Shown here: positions 1-5,306 of the stretch, in pieces
Layout of the letters: the number at the start of each line of letters is the position of its first letter
Numbering within the stretch: position 1 is the first letter of the stretch
Assembly (NCBI GenBank): GCA_045589235.1
Contig: JAZNOR010000048.1
Coordinates: 1 to 11,586 of the forward strand
Source of the DNA: RGIG7332 sp045589235
GTDB taxonomy: Bacteria; Bacillota; Clostridia; Oscillospirales; JAAYXM01
Direction: 5' to 3'
DNA length: 11,586 nt
Translations under genes and position numbers: made by a program
The notes under the pieces: generated by a model
What the model was told of the DNA's origin: nothing
Seen by the model: only the letters and a program-made list of their open reading frames with translations
Databases searched by the model: none

Positions 1-473
1 AGGTTGATGAGTTTGCCGTTCGTATGATGAATACGTATAAGGAGAAGGTTTTCCGTTCAATCACCGAGGGCGATATTTCTCTGGAGAGCGAAGAGGAGAA
101 AAAGGCAATTGAAGATAAAAATTCCGAAAATGCTGATTTACTCGCTAAAATTAAAGAGATTTTAGGCGATAAGGTTCATGATGTTAAGCTTTCAGGTAGT
201 CTTATGTCATCGCCTGTTGCATTCTCAACCGAGGGCGGAATGTCATCTTCAATGGAGAAATTCTTAAACGCAATGCCAACGGGTGAAAAGGTCAAAGCGA
301 CAAGAATTTTAGAGATTAACGCAGAGCACAAGGTGCTCGATGCATTAAAGTCAGCTGATGAGGAAACACTTAAAACCTATGCAAATATCCTCTATACCCA
401 GGCGCAGTTAATCGACGGTATCGCACCTGAAGACCCGGTTGAGTTTGCGCGTATCATCTGCTCACTTATGTAA
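1..473 (+). CDS. htpG: Hsp90-family chaperone HtpG, C-terminal fragment
   Basis: This is the 3' part of an ATP-dependent cytosolic chaperone gene. The reading frame is open to the left edge, with its first full codon at base 3, so the ATG at base 24 is an internal methionine. About 156 residues of a family that usually exceeds 600 are visible. The segment around DEFAVRMMNTYK and KVFRS, followed by the acidic GD.SLE stretch, matches the end of the middle domain. The rest matches the C-terminal dimerisation domain: VKLSGSLMSSPV, then a Met/Ser-rich segment (GGMSSSMEKFLNA), then ILEINAEHKVL, and a final EDPVEFARIICSLM. The fragment ends in TAA with no strong terminator hairpin after it. The N-terminal ATPase domain lies outside the window. 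Identity rests on these conserved blocks and is secure. Confidence 0.93.
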   Translation, partial: VDEFAVRMMNTYKEKVFRSITEGDISLESEEEKKAIEDKNSENADLLAKIKEILGDKVHDVKLSGSLMSSPVAFSTEGGMSSSMEKFLNAMPTGEKVKATRILEINAEHKVLDALKSADEETLKTYANILYTQAQLIDGIAPEDPVEFARIICSLM

Positions 474-510
474 CTTGCACATAAAAACGAAAAAAGTATA
501 AAATTTTTTG

Positions 511-539
511 TTGATTTTTTAAAACATCTGTGCTATGAT
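511..539 (+). promoter_or_regulatory. hpf promoter, extended -10
   Basis: A -35 box TTGATT (511-516) and a -10 box TATGAT (534-539) are separated by exactly 17 bases. The -10 is preceded by TGC, giving an extended -10. A/T-rich DNA upstream (491-510) could act as an UP element. Transcription should start near 546, about 59 bases before the hpf start codon. Confidence 0.8.
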
Positions 540-544
540 AAAGA

Positions 545-564
545 TGTAAAGAGAAGTCTTTACA
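545..564. promoter_or_regulatory. Perfect 8-bp inverted repeat at the hpf transcription start
   Basis: The arms TGTAAAGA (545-552) and TCTTTACA (557-564) are perfectly complementary around a GAAG spacer. The repeat sits at the predicted +1, where it could be a repressor operator or, in RNA, a 5'-terminal stem-loop. A second small hairpin follows at 570-583 (AAGCC and GGCTT around AAGT), just before the ribosome binding site. I do not recognise it as a known operator. Confidence 0.5.
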
Positions 565-604
565 AATTCAAGCCAAGTGGCTTATAGCAAAGGAGATGTT
601 TTGT

Positions 605-1126
605 GTGAGGTTTACGTTTACTGAAAGAAAGGTTAAGATTTCAGATGCAGTTCGCGAATATGCGGAGAAAAAACTTAATAAGCTTTCTCGCTATTTCAAG
701 AATGAAGCAGACGTGGTTGTTTGCGCAACGCTTGAGAACGCCAAGGTTCGCCTTGAGGTGACCGTCAAATATGACGGATACTTTTTCCGCAGTGCCGAGC
801 GTGGCGAGGATATGCGCGAAATGATTGACCTTGCACAGGTCAGAATTGACCGCCAGATCCGCAAGAACAGAACGCGTCTTGAGAAAAAGATGCGCGATGC
901 AATTGAGTTCCCGCCCGATATCGATGATGACGACGAAGCTCCCGAATTTGAAATCGTAAAGACCAAAAAATTTCCGATAAAGCCGATGGCGGTTGAAGAG
1001 GCAATTTTGCAGATGAATCTGCTCGGTCATCAGTTCTTTGTGTTCCGCAATATGAAAAACGAGGCATTCTCAATCGTCTATCGCAGACACGACGGCGGCT
1101 ACGGACTTATAGAAAACGAAGAATAA
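605..1126 (+). CDS. hpf: Long-form ribosome hibernation promoting factor
   Basis: Long HPF binds the 30S subunit in stationary phase or stress and dimerises 70S ribosomes into inactive 100S particles. Counting from the GTG at 605 the protein has 173 residues. The N-terminal RaiA-type domain (about 1-100) starts MRFTFTERK and carries a basic helix around RIDRQIRKNRTRL. An acidic linker rich in D/E follows. The C-terminal dimerisation domain (about 118-173) shows KPM.VEEAILQMNLLGHQFFVF and VYRRHDGGYGLIE. I chose GTG 605 because AAAGGAG (589-595) lies nine bases upstream and the protein then starts like its relatives. The in-frame ATG at 596 abuts the Shine-Dalgarno site and is unlikely. The gene has its own promoter and terminator, so it is probably monocistronic. 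Placement beside a chaperone gene fits a stress role. Confidence 0.95.
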   Translation: MRFTFTERKVKISDAVREYAEKKLNKLSRYFKNEADVVVCATLENAKVRLEVTVKYDGYFFRSAERGEDMREMIDLAQVRIDRQIRKNRTRLEKKMRDAIEFPPDIDDDDEAPEFEIVKTKKFPIKPMAVEEAILQMNLLGHQFFVFRNMKNEAFSIVYRRHDGGYGLIENEE

Positions 1127-1157
1127 AAAAAGACCACCATACGGTGGTCTTTTTTTG
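1125..1157. terminator. Bidirectional intrinsic terminator between hpf and the small minus-strand gene
   Basis: The stem AGACCACC (1131-1138) pairs with GGTGGTCT (1143-1150) around ATAC, with an A-run before and a T-run after. It can therefore terminate hpf on the plus strand and the convergent small gene on the minus strand. A near copy lies at 1410-1434. Confidence 0.9.
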
Positions 1158-1173
1158 TAGGGGCTAATGTGAG

Positions 1174-1332
1174 TTAAAAACCATAACCGCCGCAAGAGGA
1201 GTGGCCGTTTCCACCACAATCCAAACAAACAACGGGAAGTAAGTCACTATCATCATAATAATCACTCGTTTTTATGACATCCTCAGCTGAAAGTTCAACA
1301 ACCTCAAATGTTGCCTTTTCGTATTTCAACAT
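1174..1332 (-). CDS. 52-residue acidic peptide with Cys/Gly/His-rich C-terminus, function unknown
   Basis: I do not recognise a named family. The ORF begins ATG at 1332 and ends TAA at 1174. A strong AGAGGTG site (1340-1346) lies seven bases upstream, the same GAGGTGAATT style used by rimM and the amidohydrolase at 6358. A near-consensus promoter lies just before it and a terminator after it, so the gene is very likely real. The peptide has an acidic front (MLKYEKATFEVVELSAEDVI, then KTSDYYDDSDLLPVV) and a tail CLDCGGNGHSSCGGYGF. Cys36, Cys39, His44 and Cys47 form C-x2-C-x4-H-x2-C, and Cys36-Gly43 fits CxxCxGxG. There is no hydrophobic signal peptide and no neighbouring modification enzyme. 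From memory, short clostridial peptides with a KYEKP-like start, a VxELxxEDVIxTS-like middle and a Cys/Gly-rich tail are common; some are suspected precursor peptides. A zinc-binding miniprotein is the main alternative. Confidence 0.75.
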   Translation of the reverse strand: MLKYEKATFEVVELSAEDVIKTSDYYDDSDLLPVVCLDCGGNGHSSCGGYGF

Positions 1333-1364
1333 TTTAATTCACCTCTTTTATGCAAGATAATGCC

Positions 1365-1393
1365 ATTATAATATATATGTATATATATTTCAA
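1365..1393 (-). promoter_or_regulatory. Near-consensus promoter of the 52-residue peptide gene
   Basis: Read on the minus strand, TTGAAA (1393-1388) and a perfect TATAAT (1370-1365) are separated by 17 bases made almost entirely of alternating A/T. Transcription would start near 1358, about 26 bases before the ATG. This is the closest match to the housekeeping consensus in the window and implies strong expression. Confidence 0.85.
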
Positions 1394-1409
1394 GAGGGAA
1401 ATTGAAAAA

Positions 1410-1434
1410 GCCCACCACACGGTGGTCTTTTTTT
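1410..1434 (+). terminator. Second copy of the GGTGGTC terminator hairpin
   Basis: GCCCACC (1410-1416) faces GGTGGTC (1421-1427) around ACAC, followed by seven T. It differs from the hpf terminator at two of about 26 positions, and one of those differences leaves an unpaired stem position. No plus-strand gene needs it, so it may be a duplication remnant or may insulate the small gene's promoter. Confidence 0.55.
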
Positions 1435-1440
1435 CTATCT

Positions 1441-1853
1441 GCTACGAAAACTTAAGCTCCCACAGCATAACCCATCATCAAACTAACGGATGAGTGGCAG
1501 AAAAAGAAGGAAGCAGTTGAGGTTTGGGGTTTCCAAAGGGCGGTGTAGCCCTTGAGTCGTTGTGGGGTAGCGAAGCGGCGGTTTGGTAGTGAATTACAGT
1601 CTGATGGACTGTAAGAGCCAAACCGTGACCGAGCCGCAGCGAGAAGGGGCGATAAATATAGGAACCCCTGTTGTGGTACCCGACAAAATCATCGTGATTA
1701 AAGCTAATCCTCGATTTTGTCGACCACTGCCACGCACTCAAGTCGCTGCATCTGCCACAGGCAGCGCTCCTATCGTTTCCCCCACGTTTTGCATACTTTT
1801 GCAATCAAAAGTATGTCGCCGATGGCAATGAAATTTGCGGAACTTGAGAATTA
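1441..1853. other. Gene-free, strongly structured segment (candidate ncRNA or remnant of a mobile element)
   Basis: No convincing ORF is present; the open frames here lack ribosome binding sites and protein-like composition. Nested complementarity is dense. GGGGTTTCC (1526-1534) can pair with GGAACCCC (1661-1668), enclosing a hairpin AAGGGC/GCCCTT (1536-1553) and a four-layer stem: CG (1571-1572) with CG (1640-1641), GCGGC/GCCGC, GGTTTGG (1580-1586) with CCAAACC (1618-1624), and TTACAGTC/GACTGTAA (1594-1614). Next is a long hairpin, GTGGT...CGACAAAATC (1673-1690) with GATTTTGTCG...ACCAC (1713-1727), and then CATACTTTTG/CAAAAGTATG (1792-1815). GTGGCAG (1494-1500) can also pair with CTGCCAC at 1727-1733. 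No transcription start is clear. It could be a large structured RNA or a foldable repeat element; I cannot name a family. Confidence 0.5.
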
Positions 1854-1905
1854 CACCTCATCCGAGTTTTGCTTCGCAAAACCCACCTTCCCCTCAAGGG
1901 GAAGG
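1850..1905 (+). repeat. Dispersed repeat family A, copy 1 (hairpin cassette)
   Basis: The left flank TTACACCTCATCCG is followed by a hairpin GTTTTGC-TTC-GCAAAAC (1865-1881) and then by CACCTTCCCCTCAAGG and GGAAGG, which itself folds as CCTTCCCC/GGGGAAGG. The flanks recur on the minus strand at 7249-7300, where the central hairpin has a different sequence. Confidence 0.75.
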
Positions 1906-1924
1906 CTTTCCAACAAATCATTTG

Positions 1925-1933
1925 TGCTATACT
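1925..1933 (+). promoter_or_regulatory. Possible extended -10 promoter in the gene-free region
   Basis: TGC followed by TATACT (1928-1933) resembles an extended -10, but no -35 is visible. A transcript from near 1940 would reach the hairpin at 2006-2030, giving a short RNA of roughly 90 bases with no ORF. This is weak evidence. Confidence 0.25.
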
Positions 1934-2005
1934 ACAATATTGCAGAAGACAGTCTGTTTTTTGTAAATTCTACTTCGTTATCTGTTCATCGGTAAACCTC
2001 TATTG

Positions 2006-2030
2006 AACCACGCAGAATTAGCGTGGTTTT
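2006..2030 (+). terminator. Weak intrinsic terminator
   Basis: AACCACGC (2006-2013) pairs with GCGTGGTT (2021-2028) around a seven-base loop. The T-run is short and then interrupted (TTTTCGTT). It faces plus-strand transcription from the gene-free region. Confidence 0.4.
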
Positions 2031-2043
2031 CGTTATACAAAAA

Positions 2044-2067
2044 GTAGGGGCGTGCAATGCACGCCCG
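2044..2067 (+). repeat. REP-like GTAG palindrome, copy 1
   Basis: The foot GTAG (2044-2047) is followed by a perfect stem GGGCGTGC (2048-2055) and GCACGCCC (2059-2066) with an AAT loop. It lies a few bases beyond the stop codon of the minus-strand amidohydrolase. Related copies are at 10500-10523 (minus) and 10561-10584 (plus). Confidence 0.8.
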
Positions 2068-2072
2068 CTTTG

Positions 2073-2963
2073 TTATTTATTAAGTATTCTGAGTGCATTC
2101 TCGCGGCAGATTTTGTTATATGCCTCTTGCGAGAGTTTACCCGATTCGACCAAATCATCCAAGAATGCCGAGAGCTTATACACTTCACGCGGATTTTCAC
2201 ACGGGGAGGTAATGTCGCATCCGAAATAAAGTCTGTCGCTAAATTTCTCCATAAACTCCACTGCATACTCAGGGTCACGCATCATTGCATTAGCACCGCT
2301 TCCTGCGGACATATCACAATGCAGGTTCGGATATTTCTCCATTAAATACGGAACTCTGCCCGGTGTAACCTTACCCGTCGGGTAATCGTTTCTGTTTTCT
2401 TCGGTTACATCATTTCCGATTTCTGCCCAGAACTTCTGCGAATGGCCGATGAAAATGAGATTCGGGAACATACCTAGTACCTTTTCTAAACGGGGAAGGC
2501 CAATCTCATCGACGATACCGTAGTCGTGATACTTACCGTCGCCCATATGGAAGATAACCGGCATATCGTATTTTTCGGCATATTTAAAGAGATTTAAATA
2601 GAGCTCATGGTCAAACGGGAGTGCTGCGGTGAGCTCACCGAGACCCTTTGCGCCGTGCTCCTTATAATACTCGATGCGGTGGGAAAAATCATATTCGGGA
2701 TCATACTGGCCGGAGCGAGGGTCGATATTTGCAAACCAGTAAAGACGAGAATTATTACTTGCCATACGGTATGCGTCTTTATTACTGATAAGCGAATTGG
2801 TGTACTCAGGGGACAAAAGTGGCTGAGCAACGCCTGCCTCAACTCCAAGCTCGTCGTATATCTTGAAAAGCTCTTCGGGGAGTGGGTAGGTCGTTCCGTT
2901 CGGGCGGAGCATCCAACGCTCGTCGTTCGGATGCGAGTGAATGTCAATCTTTTTTACTATCAT
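2073..2963 (-). CDS. Amidohydrolase-superfamily protein (Amidohydro_2 type), paralogue 1
   Basis: This 296-residue protein should fold as a metal-dependent TIM barrel of the amidohydrolase-2 group, which includes hydrolases and non-oxidative decarboxylases; the substrate is unknown. Motifs in order are the DIHSH metal site (His9, His11), GLGELTA (Glu110), IFHMGDG (His139), FIGHSQKFWAEI (His174) and YFGCD (Asp250). These correspond to the usual metal ligands and catalytic His/Asp. The C-terminus LVESGKLSQ...YNKICRENALRIL is shared with both paralogues in this window. From about residue 115 onward it is nearly the same as paralogue 3 (7317-8210), while the N-terminal 40 residues, including the loop after HxH, differ. 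That pattern suggests related chemistry with different substrates. There is no signal peptide, so it is cytosolic. An AAAGGAG site precedes ATG 2963. Its promoter is at 3041-3069. Confidence 0.88.
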   Translation of the reverse strand: MIVKKIDIHSHPNDERWMLRPNGTTYPLPEELFKIYDELGVEAGVAQPLLSPEYTNSLISNKDAYRMASNNSRLYWFANIDPRSGQYDPEYDFSHRIEYYKEHGAKGLGELTAALPFDHELYLNLFKYAEKYDMPVIFHMGDGKYHDYGIVDEIGLPRLEKVLGMFPNLIFIGHSQKFWAEIGNDVTEENRNDYPTGKVTPGRVPYLMEKYPNLHCDMSAGSGANAMMRDPEYAVEFMEKFSDRLYFGCDITSPCENPREVYKLSAFLDDLVESGKLSQEAYNKICRENALRILNK

Positions 2964-3040
2964 AATAATTGCTCCTTTTGTTCTGGTTCGGTTCCCTATG
3001 ACGAGGGCGCTGTCAGCTTGAGGTTATCCTTGCTTTTACA

Positions 3041-3069
3041 ATCATATCATTACTTGCATAAAAAAACAA
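3041..3069 (-). promoter_or_regulatory. Promoter of amidohydrolase paralogue 1
   Basis: On the minus strand, TTGTTT (3069-3064) and TATGAT (3046-3041) are spaced by 17 bases, with TGA directly before the -10 forming an extended -10. The -35 lies in the foot and T-tract of the terminator just upstream, so terminator and promoter overlap. Confidence 0.7.
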
Positions 3070-3096
3070 GCAGTGAAACGCATTTTTCACCGCTTG
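3060..3096 (-). terminator. Minus-strand intrinsic terminator upstream of amidohydrolase paralogue 1
   Basis: The arms 3085-3096 and 3067-3078 form a 12-bp stem. The single plus-strand A/C mismatch becomes G-U on the minus strand, where seven T follow. Its orientation implies a minus-strand transcript arriving from the right, although the aminotransferase already has a terminator at 3239-3276. A short untranslated RNA between the two terminators is one explanation. Confidence 0.7.
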
Positions 3097-3104
3097 AATT
3101 AAAA

Positions 3105-3337
3105 AAGTTGTCTTAATATAGGTTAAAATTGTCATAAAAGCGCAATTTATTTTGCTATCATTAATAAAGCAAATAATTATTGCACTTTTATGATGCTTAG
3201 CAGTTTTGGGCCGGAGTTTTTTCTTTAATAAAAAGAACAAAAAATCGGCAAATACTGACGTATTGCCGATTTTTTTAATGCATTATTAGTGGAAAAGATC
3301 GGTACAAAACCAATTTTTTCCTATGTTAAGACAACTT
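3105..3337. repeat. Candidate MITE-like inverted-repeat element
   Basis: Terminal arms 3105-3122 and 3320-3337 match at 17 of 18 positions as inverted repeats, with weaker similarity for nine more bases inward. Inside is a second hairpin: 3132-3146 with 3179-3193 (14 of 15), enclosing TTTGCT/AGCAAA (3151-3156 and 3168-3173). The 233-base segment also holds the terminator at 3239-3276. It has no gene and no clear target-site duplication. The right arm touches the aminotransferase stop codon (3339-3341). Confidence 0.45.
3239..3276. terminator. Bidirectional terminator after the aminotransferase gene
   Basis: ATCGGCAA (3244-3251) pairs with TTGCCGAT (3263-3270), extended by TAC/GTA past one bulged A, with loop TGAC. 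Six A lie to the left and six T to the right. On the minus strand it ends the aminotransferase transcript about 70 bases after the stop codon. Confidence 0.85.
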
Positions 3338-3338
3338 C

Positions 3339-4610
3339 TTACTTTGTGTGCTTTGCAATAACAGCCTTAACACCGTCGATGCAGCGCTGGATGTGCTCTT
3401 TCTCCCATGTCGGATGTAAGAAGAGAGATACAGTCTGATCACGGAGAGCCTTAGCCTTCGGGCAAAGAACATTGGTGTAATCAGCAGACTTCGGATCTGT
3501 GTACTCTTTTGACTTGAACGGGAACTGAGCAGTACCGAAACCGTTGCCTTCCTTGTAAGCCTGCTCCTCATAAGCTTCCGGCCACTGGATACCGTAGCAC
3601 GGAATACCGAGACCGATAAGCTCCTTAACGAACTCGCCTGCCTTGATGTCTAAAACATCGAGGTCGATGAGCATCGGGTACCACCAGTAAGAGTTCTTGC
3701 GCTCTTCTGTGTTATGCGGGAGCTTCTTGATGCCCTTGAGGCCAGCAAATGCCTCATCGTACATCTTAGCGTACTCAAGACGACGAGCGAGGTTCCAGGA
3801 ATCGAAACGGCGGAGCTCGCCAAGACCGATAACTGACTGGATCTCGGTTAAACGATAGTTAAAGCCAACACGTCTGTGAATGTACGGAAGCTTCTCTTCA
3901 AGAGCGAGCATGTTCATACGGGTCTTAACGTCGTAACCGTGGTCACGGAATGAACGGCATTCCCAACCGAGGTCTTCGTTATTGGTAACAACCATACCGC
4001 CCTCACCGCCGGTGGTGAAGTGCTTTGACTGGCAGAAGCTGAAGCAACCAACGTCGGCTAAGAGACCAGCCTTAACGCCCTTGTATGTACCGCCGAAGCA
4101 CTGTGCACAGTCTTCAACAACGTAGAGGTTGTGCTTTTTAGCAATTTCAAGAATCGGGCCCATATCAGCAACGCCACCGTAGAGGTGAACAACGATGATA
4201 GCCTTGGTCTTCGGAGTAATTCTGTGCTCGATGTCGTTCGGGTCGAGAGTGTGCTCATCGGTAACGTCAGCGAATACCGGAATAGCACCAGCCTGAACTG
4301 CAGAGAATGAAGATGCGATAAATGAATAAGACGGAACGATAACTTCATCGCCCGGGCCTACGCCGAGAGCAGCGAGAGCAGTGTGAAGTGCAGCGGTACC
4401 TGTAGCAACTGAGATTGCCATCTTAGCGCCGATCCACTGTCTGAACTCTTCCTCAAACTGCATACCGATAGGACCTGTCCAGTAGTTTACCTTACCGTTT
4501 TTAATAATTTTGGTGACCTCATCAGCGGTCTCCGGAGCGAACTGCGGCCACATCGGAAAACCGATTTCCTCAACGCCCGCACCATTCATAGCCATTTCTT
4601 TCTCAGCCAT
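3339..4610 (-). CDS. DegT/DnrJ/EryC1/StrS-family PLP aminotransferase
   Basis: A 423-residue fold-type I PLP enzyme of the family that aminates keto-sugars and cyclitols; the actual substrate is unknown. Visible motifs are GPIGMQFEEEF near 46-56, SVATGTAALHTAL (68-80, phosphate-binding loop), GDEVIVPSYSF (87-97), VVEDCAQ (Asp167, expected to contact the pyridine nitrogen) and SFCQSKHFTTGGEGG with predicted Schiff-base Lys196. NYRLTEIQ follows, and IQW plus LFLHPTW lie near the C-terminus. All key residues are present and length is slightly above the usual 370-410, with an N-terminal extension of about 15 residues. AAAGGTG sits seven bases before ATG 4610. The promoter is at 4666-4694 and the terminator at 3239-3276, so the gene stands alone. 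No sugar dehydratase, glycosyltransferase or inositol gene lies nearby to indicate a pathway. Confidence 0.93.
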   Translation of the reverse strand: MAEKEMAMNGAGVEEIGFPMWPQFAPETADEVTKIIKNGKVNYWTGPIGMQFEEEFRQWIGAKMAISVATGTAALHTALAALGVGPGDEVIVPSYSFIASSFSAVQAGAIPVFADVTDEHTLDPNDIEHRITPKTKAIIVVHLYGGVADMGPILEIAKKHNLYVVEDCAQCFGGTYKGVKAGLLADVGCFSFCQSKHFTTGGEGGMVVTNNEDLGWECRSFRDHGYDVKTRMNMLALEEKLPYIHRRVGFNYRLTEIQSVIGLGELRRFDSWNLARRLEYAKMYDEAFAGLKGIKKLPHNTEERKNSYWWYPMLIDLDVLDIKAGEFVKELIGLGIPCYGIQWPEAYEEQAYKEGNGFGTAQFPFKSKEYTDPKSADYTNVLCPKAKALRDQTVSLFLHPTWEKEHIQRCIDGVKAVIAKHTK

Positions 4611-4665
4611 TGAATATCACCTTTCTTTTATAAAATTTAGTTTTTCCACTCATTGGATTAATTAT

Positions 4666-4694
4666 ATTTTATCCTATATTAAGCCCATTTGCAA
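4666..4694 (-). promoter_or_regulatory. Aminotransferase promoter
   Basis: Minus-strand TTGCAA (4694-4689) and TAAAAT (4671-4666) are separated by 17 bases. The spacer plus -10 contains CTTAATATAGG followed by ATAAAAT (4683-4666), which matches 17 of 18 bases of plus-strand 3112-3129 and resembles the repeat arm at 3320-3337. It may therefore carry a regulator site or a repeat end. Confidence 0.65.
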
Positions 4695-4713
4695 GTAGGT
4701 GAATTAAAAATTT

Positions 4714-4745
4714 TTCACAAATATATAGTCTCTTTTTTATATAAT
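4714..4745 (+). promoter_or_regulatory. Possible rimM promoter
   Basis: TTCACA (4714-4719) followed after 18 bases by TATATA (4738-4743) is a plausible plus-strand promoter; a TATAAT overlaps at 4740-4745 but with a poorer distance. It is divergent from the aminotransferase promoter. The -35/-10 assignment is tentative. Confidence 0.35.
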
Positions 4746-4799
4746 ATAACTAAAGCCAACAAAGCGCAAATATGGTATCATTAAAATGAGGTGAATTTT

Positions 4800-5306
4800 A
4801 TGTCTCTTAATTTAATAGACGCAGGCGAGATTGTTAATACGCACGGAATAAACGGTGAATTTAAAATAAATCCGTGGTGCGACTCACCTGATTTCTTACT
4901 TGATTTTGATACAATTTATATAAACGAAAAGCCTTATAGCGTTAAAGCCTCACGCGTGCATAAAAACTGCGTGCTTATGAAGGTAGTAGGCATAAACGAT
5001 GTTAATGCGGCGCAGGGATTGCGCGGTGCTAAAGTGTCCGTTAATAAAGACGAGGTTGAACTCGAAGAAGGGCAGTATTTTATTGCTGATTTAATCGGGC
5101 TTGAGGTTTATGATGAAAAAGACGGGCTTGTGGGTAAAATTTCAGATGTTTTAAATTTACCTGCAAACGATGCCTACGTCGTGCGTGACGGAGAGTGTGA
5201 ATTTATGATTCCCGTAGTGCGCGAATTTGTAAAAAACGTTGATATGGAAAACAAAAGGGTTGAGGTGTCTTTGATACCAGGTATGAAGAATGCCGAGGGA
5301 GACTAA
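4800..5306 (+). CDS. rimM: Ribosome maturation factor RimM
   Basis: RimM binds ribosomal protein S19 on the 30S head and helps late 16S processing and assembly. The 168-residue product has the N-terminal RimM beta-barrel, starting LIDAGEIVNTHGINGEFKIN and running through KNCVLMKVVGINDVNAAQGLRGAKV. The C-terminal PRC-barrel (about 95-168) shows YFIADLIGLEV, GKISDVLNLPANDAYVV and IPVVREFVKNVD, ending in a basic-to-acidic tail. I chose ATG 4800 because GAGGTG (4788-4793) is a good Shine-Dalgarno site six bases upstream. An in-frame GTG at 4791 lies inside that site and is unlikely. The gene is followed by trmD, its classic partner, but after a 236-base spacer rather than the usual tight junction, and no rpsP or ffh precedes it. 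Confidence 0.95.
   Translation: MSLNLIDAGEIVNTHGINGEFKINPWCDSPDFLLDFDTIYINEKPYSVKASRVHKNCVLMKVVGINDVNAAQGLRGAKVSVNKDEVELEEGQYFIADLIGLEVYDEKDGLVGKISDVLNLPANDAYVVRDGECEFMIPVVREFVKNVDMENKRVEVSLIPGMKNAEGD

Noticed and set aside
474..604. raiA-motif structured RNA upstream of hpf (raiA)
   Set aside because: The upstream gap is only about 130 bases and the transcribed leader about 59, too short for that RNA of roughly 200 bases; only two small hairpins are present.
596..604. ATG at 596 as the hpf start
   Set aside because: It directly abuts the AGGAG Shine-Dalgarno site, leaving no spacing; GTG 605 is correctly spaced and gives the normal N-terminus.
641..1073. Several antisense open frames over hpf
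   Set aside because: They are shadows of a well-supported gene, without start signals of their own.
1157..1164. GTAGGGGC after the hpf terminator as a fourth REP-like copy
   Set aside because: Only the foot and first stem bases match; the complementary arm is absent. At most it is a relic.
1478..1804. Minus-strand open frame of 108 codons in the gene-free region (and overlapping plus-strand frames at 1583-1995)
   Set aside because: There is no ribosome binding site, composition is unlike protein, and the frame runs through perfect hairpins. It is better explained as structured non-coding DNA.
2006..2067. Hairpins after the amidohydrolase at 2073 as its intrinsic terminator
   Set aside because: On the minus strand neither the REP-like stem nor the 2006-2028 stem is followed by a T-run, so termination there is not supported by sequence.
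3013..3240. Minus-strand open frame of 75 codons
   Set aside because: It spans a terminator, a promoter and inverted repeats, has no ribosome binding site, and its composition is biased by A/T-rich DNA.
4791..4799. GTG at 4791 as the rimM start
   Set aside because: It is part of the GAGGTG ribosome binding site that serves ATG 4800.
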